Part shown: positions 13,701-21,541 of the stretch, piece after piece
Layout: each line of letters begins with the position of its first letter
How positions within the stretch are numbered: position 1 is the first letter of the stretch
Origin: Hippasteria phrygiana
Taxonomy: Eukaryota; Echinodermata; Asteroidea; Valvatida; Goniasteridae
NCBI GenBank assembly: GCA_037893225.1
Contig: JAZGUH010000559.1
Coordinates: 992,001-1,056,000 of the forward strand
Reading direction: 5' to 3'
DNA: 64,000 nucleotides
The notes under the pieces: model-generated
The model's database searches: none
What the model was told of the DNA's origin: nothing
Seen by the model: the letters and a program-made list of their open reading frames with translations, nothing else
Made by a program: the position numbers and the translations under genes

Positions 13701-14802
13701 ACCATGAAGACACTGTAAGAATGTATTTTGGAGGGGTTGACGGTGTGTTGACGGTGTGTTGACGGTGTAAATTGCGTGTTGACGGTGATTAGTATGACCG
13801 CCGGTCATGCTATTTAGCGTCAACAAGCGTCAACAAACCCGATCAGCGTCAACAAAGGGTCAACAAGCTCAAAATGCACATTAAAGCTTCACAAAAGCTA
13901 TACTTGTATTCAACAAGCTCTCGCATCTCGTATTATGTAAGAAATTGGGCGAATTCTCGTTCACAATCCCACATAAAAACGAAATTTTATAACGACAAAA
14001 TTACGATGAATGGGCGCTGCTAGCCCTAGAAGGACGAGTATGATATAGCGTCCTAGCGCGCAAGTATGCAAAACAGTCCCATGCTAGAAACCGAAGATCA
14101 AAAATCACACTTTACCTGCATAAATATTCTTGACATCATCTTCGTCAAACAGTTCAACAGCCCATCTCCCCATTCGGATAGAAATATTCCTCCAAGAATG
14201 TCAAGAACAGGAGATATTTGCGGCGCAAAATCGTCTCCACGCGACGCTGACTTCACAAATACGAGGAGTAATACCCACATTTAGAACGTTCATCAACAGA
14301 GGGCGCAATTTACAGTCGCCGCGTGCACGGCCGAAATTGCACCCTCTGTTGTTGATGAACATTCAAGACGTGCGGACAAGGTATTACTCCTCGTGTTTGT
14401 GAAGTCAGCGTCGCGTGGAGACGATTTTGCGCCGCAAATATCTCCTGTTCTTGACATTCTTGGAGGAATATTTCTATCCGAACGGGGAGATGGGTTGTTG
14501 AACTGTTTTTTAGGAGCCCACTAAATATTGTGAATAACATGTTTAAGCTTAACAGTTCTTTTATAAGTTGTTGACGCTTTGTTGACACTTGTTGACGCTT
14601 GTTGACGCTAATTAGCATGACCCGTAATGGGTTACGACCGCTTGTGTGCTAGGACGCCAAAAACATGGCGTCCTTAGGGCTAGATATAGCTAGCTATATC
14701 ATAATGCATGCCACTTTGCCAGTCATATGGCCTGCCACCCTACGACTAAAGACTCACCCTGATCTTCTGACTCATCTCGCTGTTAGTGTTACCTATCTCC
14801 AT
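1638..14802 (-). CDS. ZC3H14: ZC3H14/Nab2 orthologue, 5' six coding exons (gene span, partial)
   Basis: Nuclear poly(A)-RNA-binding CCCH zinc-finger protein; family members bind poly(A) tails and act in mRNA 3'-end processing, tail-length control and export. Six minus-strand exons join at 14802-14758, 9619-9577, 7354-7240, 6366-5862, 3636-3509 and 1784-1638, with GT-AG borders and matching phases throughout. Residues 1-15 read MEIGNTNSEMSQKIR, then SAIKAKLVDLGSYV, DDELPDYIMVMIANKK, MTEDLSLFLGNNT and WLHSVMDTL. These match, in order, the N-terminal PWI-like Nab2 fold of vertebrate ZC3H14. Later matches are DVITLKPETNDFLDEEL in the linker, RKRKAPG followed by an acidic run, and QANTSLLKKAVS. 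The C-terminal zinc fingers are not in the window and should lie at lower coordinates off the left edge. Introns are about 5.1, 2.2, 0.9, 2.2 and 1.7 kb. The match is to the family as I know it, not a database search. Confidence 0.9.
1924..2210 (+). repeat. Diverged single copy of the macrosatellite palindrome element
   Basis: Twenty-nine-nt inverted arms (1924-1952 and 2009-2037, two mismatches) centred on GTCAAGGCGCGCGTGGCTAC are followed by about 170 bp. The whole aligns with 22327-22600 of the tandem unit at roughly 85% identity by eye, including the stretch ending ACAATGACC-ATCATGTACA. Homology stops soon after the TTTAA near 2210. It lies in ZC3H14 intron 5, showing that this component of the array is a dispersed repeat. 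Confidence 0.8.
2497..2693. mobile_element. TTAA-ended MITE, 197 bp
   Basis: Ends are TTATCCCTAAC (2497-2507) and GTTAGGGTTAA (2683-2693), inverted with one mismatch. A TTAA end suggests piggyBac-type target choice. It has the same termini as the element at 3002-3355. No coding capacity. Confidence 0.5.
3002..3355. mobile_element. TTAA-ended MITE with GGAGGATT sub-repeats, 354 bp
   Basis: Perfect 11-bp inverted ends TTAACCCTAAC (3002-3012) and GTTAGGGTTAA (3345-3355). The interior is a degenerate array of GGAGGATT(TTG) and GGATTCAGG motifs (about 3055-3312). It lies 150 bp downstream of exon 5, in intron 5. Confidence 0.6.
3509..3636 (-). CDS. ZC3H14: ZC3H14 exon 5 (basic/acidic segment)
   Basis: A 128-nt exon directly after a textbook acceptor (nine T's, then GCAG) and before AG|GTAGGAG. 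It enters in phase 0 and reads MSRKRKAPGSVIGQ, then an acidic run (VEEEEDSDE), then VASTVLPQR. Vertebrate ZC3H14 has the same order: an RKRKLP-type basic nuclear-localisation patch, an acidic stretch, then a PxxRRP segment. It ends two bases into an Arg codon completed by exon 6. The Met at its 5' end is internal, not a start. Confidence 0.85.
3859..3875. repeat. 17-nt poly-C tract
   Basis: Seventeen consecutive C's (G's on the transcribed ZC3H14 strand) in intron 4. Length may be unreliable in assembly. Confidence 0.9.
3953..5255. mobile_element. TIR element, 1,303 bp, with AGTTGA duplication
   Basis: Imperfect inverted ends CAGGCCTTGAATTT (from 3953) and ATTTCAAGCCCTG (to 5255) are flanked by identical 6-bp AGTTGA (3947-3952 and 5256-5261). 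Subterminal GGGCAC/GGCCA motifs recur at both ends (3980-4095 and 5105-5245). CAGGG-type termini resemble hAT elements, but a 6-bp duplication is unusual for them. The open frames inside show no transposase. It lies in ZC3H14 intron 4. Confidence 0.65.
5354..5482. repeat. Nested foldback, 129 bp
   Basis: Outer arms share GTTTTCACGAAGT and its complement around 5364-5376 and 5460-5472. The inner hairpin pairs GGAATGCATTTGTT with AACAAAGGCATTCC (5405-5434, one mismatch). The overlapping short ORFs on both strands are by-products of the palindrome. Confidence 0.7.
5862..6366 (-). CDS. ZC3H14: ZC3H14 exon 4 (linker exon)
   Basis: A 505-nt exon starting after TTTTTGTGCCAG and ending before GTAAATATT (the weakest part of the call, though the phase works). 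Its first base completes the Trp of WLHSVMDTL, then 168 codons follow. The product is low-complexity and Lys/Pro/Glu-rich, with DVITLKPETNDFLDEEL at about residues 163-179 of the protein. That piece parallels the DVIDIKPEPDDLIDEDL segment of vertebrate ZC3H14. An open frame continues upstream of the acceptor, but it is intron and should not be used as the start. Confidence 0.9.
6573..6791. mobile_element. TTAA-ended MITE, 219 bp
   Basis: TTAACCCCTTGAAT at 6573 and ATTCAATGGGTTAA ending 6791 are inverted with one or two mismatches. The interior has CAGGTGGTTTTTTTCAAACC (6717-6736). A related copy at 5297-5316 (one base different) marks a second member near the foldback at 5354. It lies in ZC3H14 intron 3. 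Confidence 0.55.
6811..7088 (+). mobile_element. tRNA-derived SINE-like element
   Basis: An A-box-like TGTGGTTTGG (6822-6831) and a B-box GGTTCGAGCCC (6873-6883) are spaced as in tRNA genes. About 200 bp of unrelated body follow, then an A-rich end near 7077-7088. The head does not fold into a clean tRNA. No target-site duplication was confirmed, so the borders are approximate. Confidence 0.5.
7240..7354 (-). CDS. ZC3H14: ZC3H14 exon 3
   Basis: A 115-nt exon preceded by a T-rich tract ending GTGTACAG and followed by GTAAGATGG. It completes a split Asp codon from exon 2 and encodes 37 further residues, including ELPDYIMVMIANKK and MTEDLSLFLGNNT. This is the most conserved core of the ZC3H14/Nab2 N-terminal domain. 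It ends in TG, the first two bases of a Trp codon finished by exon 4. Confidence 0.95.
7423..7473. repeat. (ACATGT)n microsatellite
   Basis: About eight copies of the 6-bp unit, itself palindromic, in ZC3H14 intron 2 some 70 bp upstream of the exon 3 acceptor. Shorter tracts of the same repeat occur at 11457-11471 and 12644-12670. Confidence 0.95.
7621..7782. mobile_element. hAT-like MITE, 162 bp
   Basis: Perfect 19-bp inverted ends, CAGGGCTGTAGTCGAGTCC and its complement. The flanking 8-mers CAAATTAT (7613-7620) and CAATTTAT (7783-7790) form a target-site duplication with one mismatch. The length, CAGGG terminus and 8-bp duplication fit a non-autonomous hAT. ZC3H14 intron 2. Confidence 0.8.
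7867..8826 (+). pseudogene. Non-LTR retrotransposon fragment (reverse transcriptase C-terminus, 3'UTR and tail)
   Basis: An open frame (7867-8526, 219 aa) contains YLGV at residues 33-36 followed by W-x2-HV, then LCRPIIECASPIGF and a C-terminal SFFHRLPALWNLLP...SSFKKAVNSLL. This is the thumb and C-terminal end of CR1/Jockey-type reverse transcriptases. The palm with the YADD motif and the endonuclease are missing, so the copy is 5'-truncated. Similarity is clear only from about residue 30, so the ATG is probably incidental. A 3'UTR of about 280 bp ends in AAATAAAATAATAATAATAATA. It is inserted antisense to ZC3H14 in intron 2. Confidence 0.85.
9577..9619 (-). CDS. ZC3H14: ZC3H14 exon 2
   Basis: A 43-nt exon between a strong acceptor (T-rich tract ending TTTCTAG) and a GTAAGTG donor. 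It encodes SAIKAKLVDLGSYV plus one base of the next codon, and enters in phase 0 from exon 1. It corresponds to the second helix of the Nab2-type fold. It was recognised by protein similarity and splice sites; no ORF spans it. Confidence 0.92.
9759..9884. mobile_element. TTAA-type MITE, 126 bp
   Basis: Starts TTAACCCTCC and ends GGAGGGTCAA, a degraded TTAA. The interior GGAGCCAACTAC...CGAGTGACAGGTT recurs in reverse orientation in the element at 12785-12952. It lies just upstream of exon 2, in intron 1. Confidence 0.5.
10261..12434. mobile_element. Non-autonomous TIR element, 2.17 kb
   Basis: Twenty-eight-bp inverted ends (10261-10288 and 12407-12434, one mismatch) begin TACCG(T/C)AATTTTCGG. 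If the outermost TA is the duplicated target, the element would fit Tc1/mariner-like TA insertion. GCGGCTTATAC motifs recur just inside both ends, but in direct rather than inverted orientation. The interior has no transposase. It contains the long hairpin at 10762-10818 and an (ACATGT) tract. It occupies much of ZC3H14 intron 1. Confidence 0.75.
10762..10818. repeat. 57-nt near-perfect hairpin
   Basis: Two exactly complementary 28-nt arms (10762-10789 and 10791-10818) are separated by a single A. The arms begin AAGTTGTGTACGTATTAAAG. This is far too long and exact to be chance. It sits inside the 2.17-kb TIR element. Confidence 0.97.
12785..12952. mobile_element. TTAA-ended MITE, 168 bp
   Basis: TTAAACCCTCC (from 12785) and GGAGGGTTAA (to 12952) form inverted ends with TTAA at each border. 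The reverse complement of the interior matches the element at 9759-9884 around TGGAGCCA and AGTGACAGGTT. Confidence 0.6.
13397..13799. mobile_element. TIR element I with GTCAACAC sub-repeats, 403 bp
   Basis: Ends GGTCATACTAATCACCGTC and its complement (to 13799). Three CCGTCAACAC-type sub-repeats follow the left end and four GTGTTGACGG-type precede the right end. The array of short identical motifs at each end resembles transposase-binding repeats. No ORF. It abuts element II. Confidence 0.75.
13803..14622. mobile_element. TIR/foldback element II, 820 bp
   Basis: Ends GGTCATGCTATTTAGCGTC (13803) and GACGCTAATTAGCATGACC (to 14622), related to element I. Subterminal GCGTCAACAA repeats number four on the left and four on the right. 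The centre is a second inverted repeat of 165-175-nt arms (14147-14311 and 14334-14508) around a 22-nt spacer. Near-identical short ORFs on both strands arise from these arms and are not genes. It lies 136 bp from coding exon 1 of ZC3H14, in intron 1. Confidence 0.8.
14651..14700. repeat. Small hairpin and palindrome
   Basis: AGGACGCCA pairs with TGGCGTCCT across six bases (14651-14674). It is followed by an 18-nt perfect palindrome, GATATAGCTAGCTATATC (14683-14700). Both lie between foldback element II and exon 1. Confidence 0.85.
14758..14802 (-). CDS. ZC3H14: ZC3H14 exon 1 (coding part)
   Basis: Fifteen codons, starting at the ATG complementary to 14800-14802 and ending AAG-ATC-AGG before a GTGAGT donor (phase 0). 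The ATG has A at -3 and G at +4, a good Kozak context. The MEIG start and QKIR end match the vertebrate first coding exon (MEIG...KIR). A pyrimidine-rich tract ending TTGCAG lies upstream, placing a possible acceptor at 14878-14879. The exon may therefore include about 75 nt of 5'UTR from 14877, with a noncoding first exon farther right. Confidence 0.88.
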
Positions 14803-15049
14803 CTTTAAAGGTAATTATTCAACAAGTTGTGGCTCAGTCTTTAGATGAGAAAGCTCGTGTTGTCAGACATGTCAGAACTGCAATAAAAATCCAACCGCAC
14901 ATACATGTAACACCCGGTTCCCTGATTCCCAGCCCACAAAAATTTCACAAAATGATGAGGCAGGGTAACTTGCCTTGATAAAAATGCACCAGAATATGTC
15001 AATAGAGGGCGCTACCCGCAAGTGTGAGAGACTTTGCCCTTTTCCAAAC

Positions 15050-15090
15050 CTGGGCTTGGGCTTGGGCTTGGGCTTGGGCTCGGGCTTCGT
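15050..15090. repeat. (TGGGCT)n hexamer repeat
   Basis: About six tandem copies of TGGGCT with one T-to-C change, in the region upstream of the ZC3H14 start codon. Confidence 0.85.
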
Positions 15091-15575
15091 CTCAAGCTAT
15101 TTCCCAGTCCCACTGCCAATCTGAAGCCTTGAATATGTAAATAAATAAACAGGCTCTGGCTCTTGGTTAAAACAAAAGACTTTGATGTACATGTTGCAAA
15201 AACAGCGTCCCAGATCTTGCCAAATCTGGGGACATAAAATTACGCGAAATTTTACACCTGCAACATTCGTGGCTGTTTGTGACCGCCAAAACGCACCCCA
15301 GTGTTTATAATGGAGATTAATGGTCTACTGATCAGATAGCCTAGAGCGCCATTTATCGCTGGTAAACGAGGAAAATGTAATGGCTGCGCCCATGTACGTT
15401 ATTCAAGCATTCGTTTCATAAAAACCTTAATTTTTAGACGCAAAATAATTTCACGGAAGCACAATATTTAGACTGCATTTTCCCCTAGTTTGTTCGGAAA
15501 AAGCTTTATTTTTCAAAACGTTTGGAAGGGAATTTTAGGCAACATTACGCCGACTTTCATGCTTCGTCAAATAAT

Positions 15576-15618
15576 CCGCCATCTTTGGTCGTCTTCTACG
15601 TCGCGTCAAATTACGTCA
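15576..15618 (-). promoter_or_regulatory. Candidate ZC3H14 promoter motifs (YY1-like and CRE-like)
   Basis: On the gene's strand, 15588-15576 reads CCAAAGATGGCGG, a close match to the YY1 initiator-type motif, in the orientation usual just downstream of transcription starts. At 15618-15611 the same strand reads TGACGTAA, a CREB/ATF half-palindrome. A second YY1-like site, CACAAAATGGCGGACC, lies at 16181-16166 on the same strand. The sites are 0.8-1.4 kb upstream of the start codon, consistent with a noncoding first exon. The promoter assignment is inference. Confidence 0.35.
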
Positions 15619-16705
15619 TGTTCTTGTAAACCCCGACTGGTAGGTGGTGTGCAACCTCGTTACGATCTTGCTGCACCATGTTTTTCCCACCATGCCTTGC
15701 GCGATCTTGAGTCGAGGATGGGTGGTGTGTGATCTTTAAGGGACACATTGCCTTCAAATGTCATGAAATGTTGCTGTTTAGAAATGTTCCTTATCTTTGA
15801 TAAGAGTTGTTCATGCAAAAAAACACGTATAATGTGTTGTAATTAGTGAGTAGCTAGTGATTACAAAACAAAACATTTGCCGCTTACCCCTGACAATTAG
15901 TGACATCTGACCCGCGAAACATAGACTTATTTCCAGTACTAAATACCACCGTCTAATTATATAAATAATGCGCAAAATACACTGTAAGAGTCTTTAGGCT
16001 GGCACCGCAGCCAGTGGCCTTGTGAACCTATCAGATGATCGCCAGGTACAATTCTCTACCTCGCGACACATATCGCCAGTGCTGCGCGCCGTGCCACAGT
16101 ACATCAAAATGAATCAACAGAACGTACTTAAACCAGATGCGACTGGAAATACGACTAGTGAACATGGTCCGCCATTTTGTGGAGTCAAAAATTTGGTTCT
16201 ACAAAATAGCGGACCGTTATTTGTCACGAAATTAAACAAAAACCACGCAATTTGAAGGGATAGTTATGTGAATCTTTATATTCTACTTTAAAAAAAAGCT
16301 TCCGAACCATATCCATTTCAGTTTTATAACCCAAATCGCAAAATCCAAAGCAATATGTCCCTTTAACTTGTTCCGAGTGCAATGTTCGCGGGTCGCGTTC
16401 CCGCCGTTTGGGTAGTCTATGGAATAGCCGCTCGTGCAACGCGATGCATGCAATGCATGCAACGTCTGATACTCAGACAACCGTTTGGGCGCAAGAACAG
16501 GGAACTCGATCGTGTTGACCGCCCGAACTCAGCCTGTGTGCGTACAGAGGGCGCTGTGCGCGCTGCATCGCACCGCGCGATAAAGGACGTCTTGGAACCA
16601 AGACTAGTGAGAGCCTTGCCAAGGCACAGACGTATAAAAATAAATAACCCGCATCGCGCAATGCATGCCATGCATGCCATGCTCGCAGACCCCAGGCGTA
16701 CGTGG

Positions 16706-16940
16706 AAGTTCGAGCGGCGACTATTTGTCAACCACTAGTCGATTTTCCATGGCAATCTGTATACGAAATACATGTTTGGTACCAGGCTGAATCGACCAGT
16801 GGTCGAAAAAAAATGGTCGCCGCTCGAACTTGCTCCCGAGTTGAAGCCAATATGGGAGACTGAGACGCTGATGGCAACAGACATACCGGTCCTTTAGACG
16901 ACCGGTATGTCTACGCCACCAACTTCTCAAAGTCTCCCAT
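16706..16940. repeat. Cluster of nested inverted repeats
   Basis: AAGTTCGAGCGGCGAC (16706-16721) is exactly inverted at 16816-16831. ATGGGAGACT (16852-16861) is exactly inverted at 16931-16940. Inside the second pair, GACATACCGGTC (16880-16891) is exactly inverted at 16900-16911 with an 8-nt loop. Confidence 0.85.
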
Positions 16941-17763
16941 TGAATCCATCTTATCCTTACCGTGCCGAAAACAATACGTTTGACAACCTTGTCAACGTGG
17001 TTTATTTGGGTGCACTACACTAACTCATGTCCGAATTTATGCGCCAGCTCATCAACATAAAATGTATACCCACAACTTTTTTTGAAAAAGGAGAGTTTGT
17101 GCCTCCAAAAATTGTGGGATTGTGTAAACATAGCCCAGCATCACCTCCCTGGTTTCTGGGCTTCCATCTGTGTGCAGACTTGATAAAATTACTGTTGAAA
17201 AATGGGTCCTATTTGCCCGAGAAAGTGGAGGGATGCCATGTTAAAAATGGCTGTTGATCGGCTTGGGAAATAGGACTTTTTTGGAGGTGGGTTTGTTTTG
17301 TGTCAATAATTAAAAATGTAATTGGTTAACCCCCTAAAAATAGACAAGAAATGGACAGACAAAAGATCAGACAATAAGTGGCATTTGTTTGTGTAGACCC
17401 CAGTGATGCTGGGGTTCAGGTTATTGGGCCCTGAACTTTGTTGATTTTACACTGTTGTCAATGGAGCTGGAATTAGTGTGGTGCACCCATTTACATCCTG
17501 GTTTCATCCTCGTTCTCAATAGTATCCGTTAATCATTATGTACCAAATAGTCCCGTTAAATAGCAAAAAATGGCTTCAGTCATACAGCTGCATGTAAATT
17601 CGCACCATAAATTCGCGCATAGGCAATATTCGCGCGCCTTTCTCCATTTTGTTAAAGGGGCTGTGTCGTCACGATCATAGCTAGCAGGCTTGCGGCTGTA
17701 CACTGAATCCCGAACTGATGAACGCAGATGAACCCATGTAACTGCAAATAATACCCCACGACC

Positions 17764-17814
17764 GCGCGCTGACCTACAGGGCTCGCGCGCGCTGACCCAC
17801 AGGGCGCGCGCGCC
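17764..17814. repeat. GC-rich tandem duplication in the array unit
   Basis: GCGCGCTGACC(T/C)ACAGGG occurs twice in tandem, with alternating CG runs between and after (unit 1 coordinates). It recurs in every unit that retains the unit start. Confidence 0.85.
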
Positions 17815-18028
17815 ATATCAGATTACAATTGCAATGACTGCTGCATGCATGATCCTGTACATACTGCGATATATACGATAGGCCTACAGTCGAACATAGT
17901 CCGTGATAACATGACACCCCACCCGCCAAACGCCAAAATGTACCATGACAGAACTAAACGAAAATAAGTAAATAAGTAAATCTGTATTTATAATTGTAAA
18001 ATAAATAATGCACCAGCCCCTTCCTATA

Positions 18029-19931
18029 TGTAACCAATGGGAGGGGGGATTCGGAGGACTAATATCGCCCAACCAGGACAGAGGCCCACGAACGACTATA
18101 AAGTACAAATCACCCCTCACAGGTCAATGGAAGTCACAATTGGATAATTCAAATTTATTTTATATACAATTACACAAGCATCAACATTCATTTTATATCA
18201 AAACCCAGTTATCAATTGTAGTGCATCCAAACAGGCAAAGTCAATCATAAAGTCGGCTCTTACTCGTGCCTCCAATTAGGTAAGACAGTAATTCTAAAGT
18301 GCTCTAAAAATCTGTAACGTGAATTCTTATTCATATGTTACCTGAAGTCCAATCAAATATTTAATTCTATTTACATCCTAGTTAACTTTATACTGGGATT
18401 AACACCATTTCGTGTCAACCATCAATTCGAGACAGTAAATCAAAACTGCTCGAAAAATCTGTAACAGTAATTAACTATTACCTGAAATCCAGTTAAATAT
18501 TTAATTATATTGCAGCTTCACATGTTACGTTTATATTTAAATCAGCACTTGTGCCAGCAGTCAATTCAAAACAGTAAATCAAACTGCTTAAGAATCCTTC
18601 ACAGGACTTTATACTATTACCCGAATGCCAGTTAAATATTTCTTTGGATGTTCTTTACAATCGATACAAAAATAAATATAACACTATTGTGAATTAAATA
18701 TACAACAATGTGTTACATATTCCCAGTTCCCAAGGTCTCTTTAAGCTTTGTGATAACGTAATTTAAGAATTTAATACGGCCTTAAACGACAGTCAATGCT
18801 GCATCTGTCGAAAAATAAGACACTTTTTTAATGTACAGCTATTTCAATACAGTCATTTAATTATATATGTTATTGAAAAGATTGACTAATCCAGCAGTCG
18901 AATGTATTGCCTTGTGTACATGTGTAAAAAAGTTATCACGTTGATATAAAGGGTTTGGCAAGTTTGACAAACACAAATCGCAATTTCCAAAATGTTAGGT
19001 TCAATTTGTTTAAAATGATCCATATTGCACAGCATGTACATATAATGTTCAAATATGATTATTTCAGATCAAGCAAAATCATAACTTTTAGTAACTTATT
19101 TACCAAAATGTCTTCATTGCAACTGTAATAAACAAGTAAAAATACCTTGATCACAAATTGAAGTAAATTGAACTTCCCATCTCCAACTGAAGAAGGATCA
19201 AGGACAGCCAGCACATGTAGCGTCCACAACCTGTGCCGGGACTACCGATCATCAGCGTCATAGCAAAACTCAGCGATGCCCTCAAACAAGCAGTATGCAG
19301 GAAGGACAGGTCCCGAACAAGATGTAATACAGGACAAAAATGCTAAAAACGCTTGCAGTGCAAGATTGCACAGCAAGGGACAATAAGTTCCGAGCAAGAT
19401 GTAGTACAGGACCAAGATGCAAGCAGTGCAAGATTGCATAGCATACAGCAACCGTAGTCTCATGAAAATGACAGACAGACTCCCTGTGCACGCAGCTACA
19501 GGCTAGTTTATAATAAACATGTTCCACTTGGATGCTTATACCTCACAAAAGCAAGCTAAAGATATTTGTATAATGAAAGAATTCCACAATAGGCCTCGGG
19601 TTATAGAGACCCTGCAGCCAAAGAATTACCGAACAGGTAACAAGAGTCGGTTGGTATAAAATAAAGAACAATGGTCATACCAAGAATTGTTGAACAGATG
19701 CCAACCAGTGAACTATGTAGTTGACACAATGAAATAAAGAACAAATGAGAATAGCAAGAATTACTGGCCAGGTGACAAAGGTCTACTGGTCATAGGGACC
19801 CTGAAGCCAAAGAATTACTTAAACATGTAACAAAAGAGTCGGTTGGTTGGTTGGTTATAGTTGGTATGAAATATAGAACAAATGATCATACCAAGAATTA
19901 CCGTACAGGTGACAAAGGTCGACTGGTCACA
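18029..19931. mobile_element. LTR-like insertion in unit 1, 1,903 bp
   Basis: Present only in unit 1. It starts TGTAACC and ends GGTCACA (inverted with one mismatch) and is flanked by TATA at 18025-18028 and 19932-19935, where other units have a single TATA. TG...CA ends with a 4-bp duplication fit a solo LTR, though no primer-binding site or coding remnant is seen. The interior is AT-rich with diverged direct repeats: CAGTAAATCAAA-type motifs at about 18283, 18431 and 18571, and an AAGATGTA-TACAGGAC repeat near 19318 and 19396. Deletion of this segment from all other units by 4-bp microhomology is the alternative. Confidence 0.65.
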
Positions 19932-20723
19932 TATACAAAAATAAAGTTGTAGGCCTATGTATCGAAATAAATTTCGACTAAAATCGGCTGTGCGTGCAAT
20001 GATGAGCAAATCAAAGTAAAACAGCTATACTGATGCCGATATTGAGTCCACGACCTTGTGTTACATTTGACGACAGGAATTTATGGAAAGTTACATCATA
20101 AGAGTTATTTCAACACTATCAAATAATAAACACAATAATAACAGGTATTACCAATAAATAATATACGCCAAACAAATGAGATTTCACCAGTGGCGAGTAA
20201 ATCCGTGTCGAAAAGTGGGGATGATTATTGAATTTGTCAACGAAGTACTGCATCTTGAACTTTTTCTCAACGGGGGATACCCCTGCCCTAAACACCGCTT
20301 GAAATTTGAAACATCACTTTGTGTACAATTTTCCCCTTTTTAAATTTACGAAACAAAAAAGAAATACAAATCGGCGGGCCCCTGAACTCCTTCCCCGTGT
20401 TTACGCCACTGGCGCACAGATCCCCACATCACTATGATAAAGATGACTACCGAAGAAACAAAGAAATAAACACCCCGACAAATAATCAAACAACCCTAAT
20501 TTTCACCTGTTTTGCACGAATTATTCGCTTATTACTTTTTATGACATGAACAATTCACATACCGAGTACTTGGATCGGATGTATACTGTACATGTAATGT
20601 GTGTACTGTACATGTTGACTATACATTACATGTAGACTTGATCTGCGGAAATGTTGTTTCACACAGCGAGTTGTTGACAAGTGCCATTGGAATAGCGACC
20701 AAGTAAAGTTGTTTCAGCTCTAT

Positions 20724-20811
20724 CTTCTTCGTATGTGCGCGTGCGTGAAGAGAAAATGTTCCTCATTTTCATACAGAATTGACGCATGCGCACTAGTTTC
20801 CCTCATTTTTC
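20724..20811 (+). repeat. Internal repeat A of the array unit
   Basis: An 88-bp sequence nearly identical to repeat B (22808-22894), with a 46-bp uninterrupted match. It differs by GTATGTGC versus GTATATGC, an extra A in GACGCATGCGC, and one or two bases near the end. Recombination between A and B produced the hybrid unit at 26183. Confidence 0.95.
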
Positions 20812-21010
20812 AAATTTACAGTTACAAAGCCATGATTCTTAACCCCTTGGGCACGGTATTTTACGGGAGACGTCGGGGTGTTGCAGCGGTTCTGGCAGCC
20901 AAATCGAACCGCTACAATGTGTTTTTGCAGTCAAGCATGACATAAACAATAATCCAACAATGGATTGAAACTGCACAAACGGCGGCCAATGGCGTCATCC
21001 GGCCGCATAA

Positions 21011-21384
21011 TTTTGTTTCCAAGGAAGGTTAGGGGCAGTTATCATAAATGGGCGTATCTAGACCGCTATTACCATCATGCATATTCATGATTAAGTTATT
21101 TTTTATAATAAGCATCGCACGCATCATTCAGACAACAATATAAGGTTGAAGTAAAAATATTTGGTCCAGCTACTGTTGTGGCTATATTGGTAGAGCATAA
21201 GGCTTTGGACTACAGAGGCCTGGGTTCGAATCCTTTGCCCGATTTATATTTATTTTTCTTGTACTAATTGTGGTGTGGAGGATTTTATTTCAAGGGAAAA
21301 CAAGTCTGAGAACCTGTCTCAGCTCACACAGCCAAGTACAGCGCCCATTTATGATAATTGCCCTAACTTTCCTAGGGAAAAAAA
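21011..21384. repeat. Inverted-repeat element enclosing tRNA-like cassette 1
   Basis: Arms of about 43 bp (21011-21054 and 21342-21384) share GTTATCATAAATGGGCG-type sequence in inverted orientation at roughly 80-85% identity. The enclosed 290 bp include the first tRNA-like cassette. It looks like an old MITE or foldback captured before amplification, and every unit repeats it. A 16-nt palindrome, GACGCCATATGGCGTC, follows at 21415-21430. Confidence 0.7.
21172..21243 (+). pseudogene. tRNA-like Pol III cassette 1 (tRNA pseudogene or SINE head)
   Basis: An A-box-like TGGCTATATTGG (21179-21190) and a perfect B-box GGTTCGAATCC (21223-21233), with TTTTT downstream at about 21251-21256 as a possible terminator. 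Spacing from D-arm to T-arm equals that of a real tRNA and gives a nominal anticodon TTG. The anticodon stem (TAAGG/CTACA) and acceptor do not pair, so a functional tRNA is unlikely. Copies start at 24557, 26619, 30008, 33397, 36782, 40167, 43552, 46941, 50326, 53711, 57096, 60481 and 63866. Confidence 0.6.
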
Positions 21385-21541
21385 TCACGCCATCCGGCCT
21401 GGTGGCATTTTTTTGACGCCATATGGCGTCATCCGTACGCAAGGGATAATGGTATTCATTCAACCATGTTCGGGTATTGTACTGCCGCCGTGTGGTTTCT
21501 TCTCTGTTTCAATAGGTTTAAAAATTCTCTCAGGCAGTAAC

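Larger units (their letters stand above)
14900..17651. other. Spacer between ZC3H14 start and the tandem array
   Basis: Apart from the promoter-like motifs, the hexamer repeat and the inverted repeats listed separately, I see no gene on either strand. GCATGCAA-type short repeats flank 16440-16683 (16443-16461 and 16660-16682). The short ORFs across 16382-16738 come from this CG-rich, self-complementary sequence. The array edge is at 17652. Confidence 0.6.

Noticed and set aside
14098..14618. Near-identical ORFs on opposite strands around 14.1-14.6 kb
   Set aside because: They are the two arms of the foldback in element II read in both directions.
16921..17010. A minus-strand exon-like stretch before GTAAGG at about 16964
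   Set aside because: The short frame resembles coding sequence, but it matches no family I know and has no supported acceptor.
21172..21243. A functional tRNA-Gln (TTG)
   Set aside because: B box and spacing fit, but the anticodon, T and acceptor stems do not pair.
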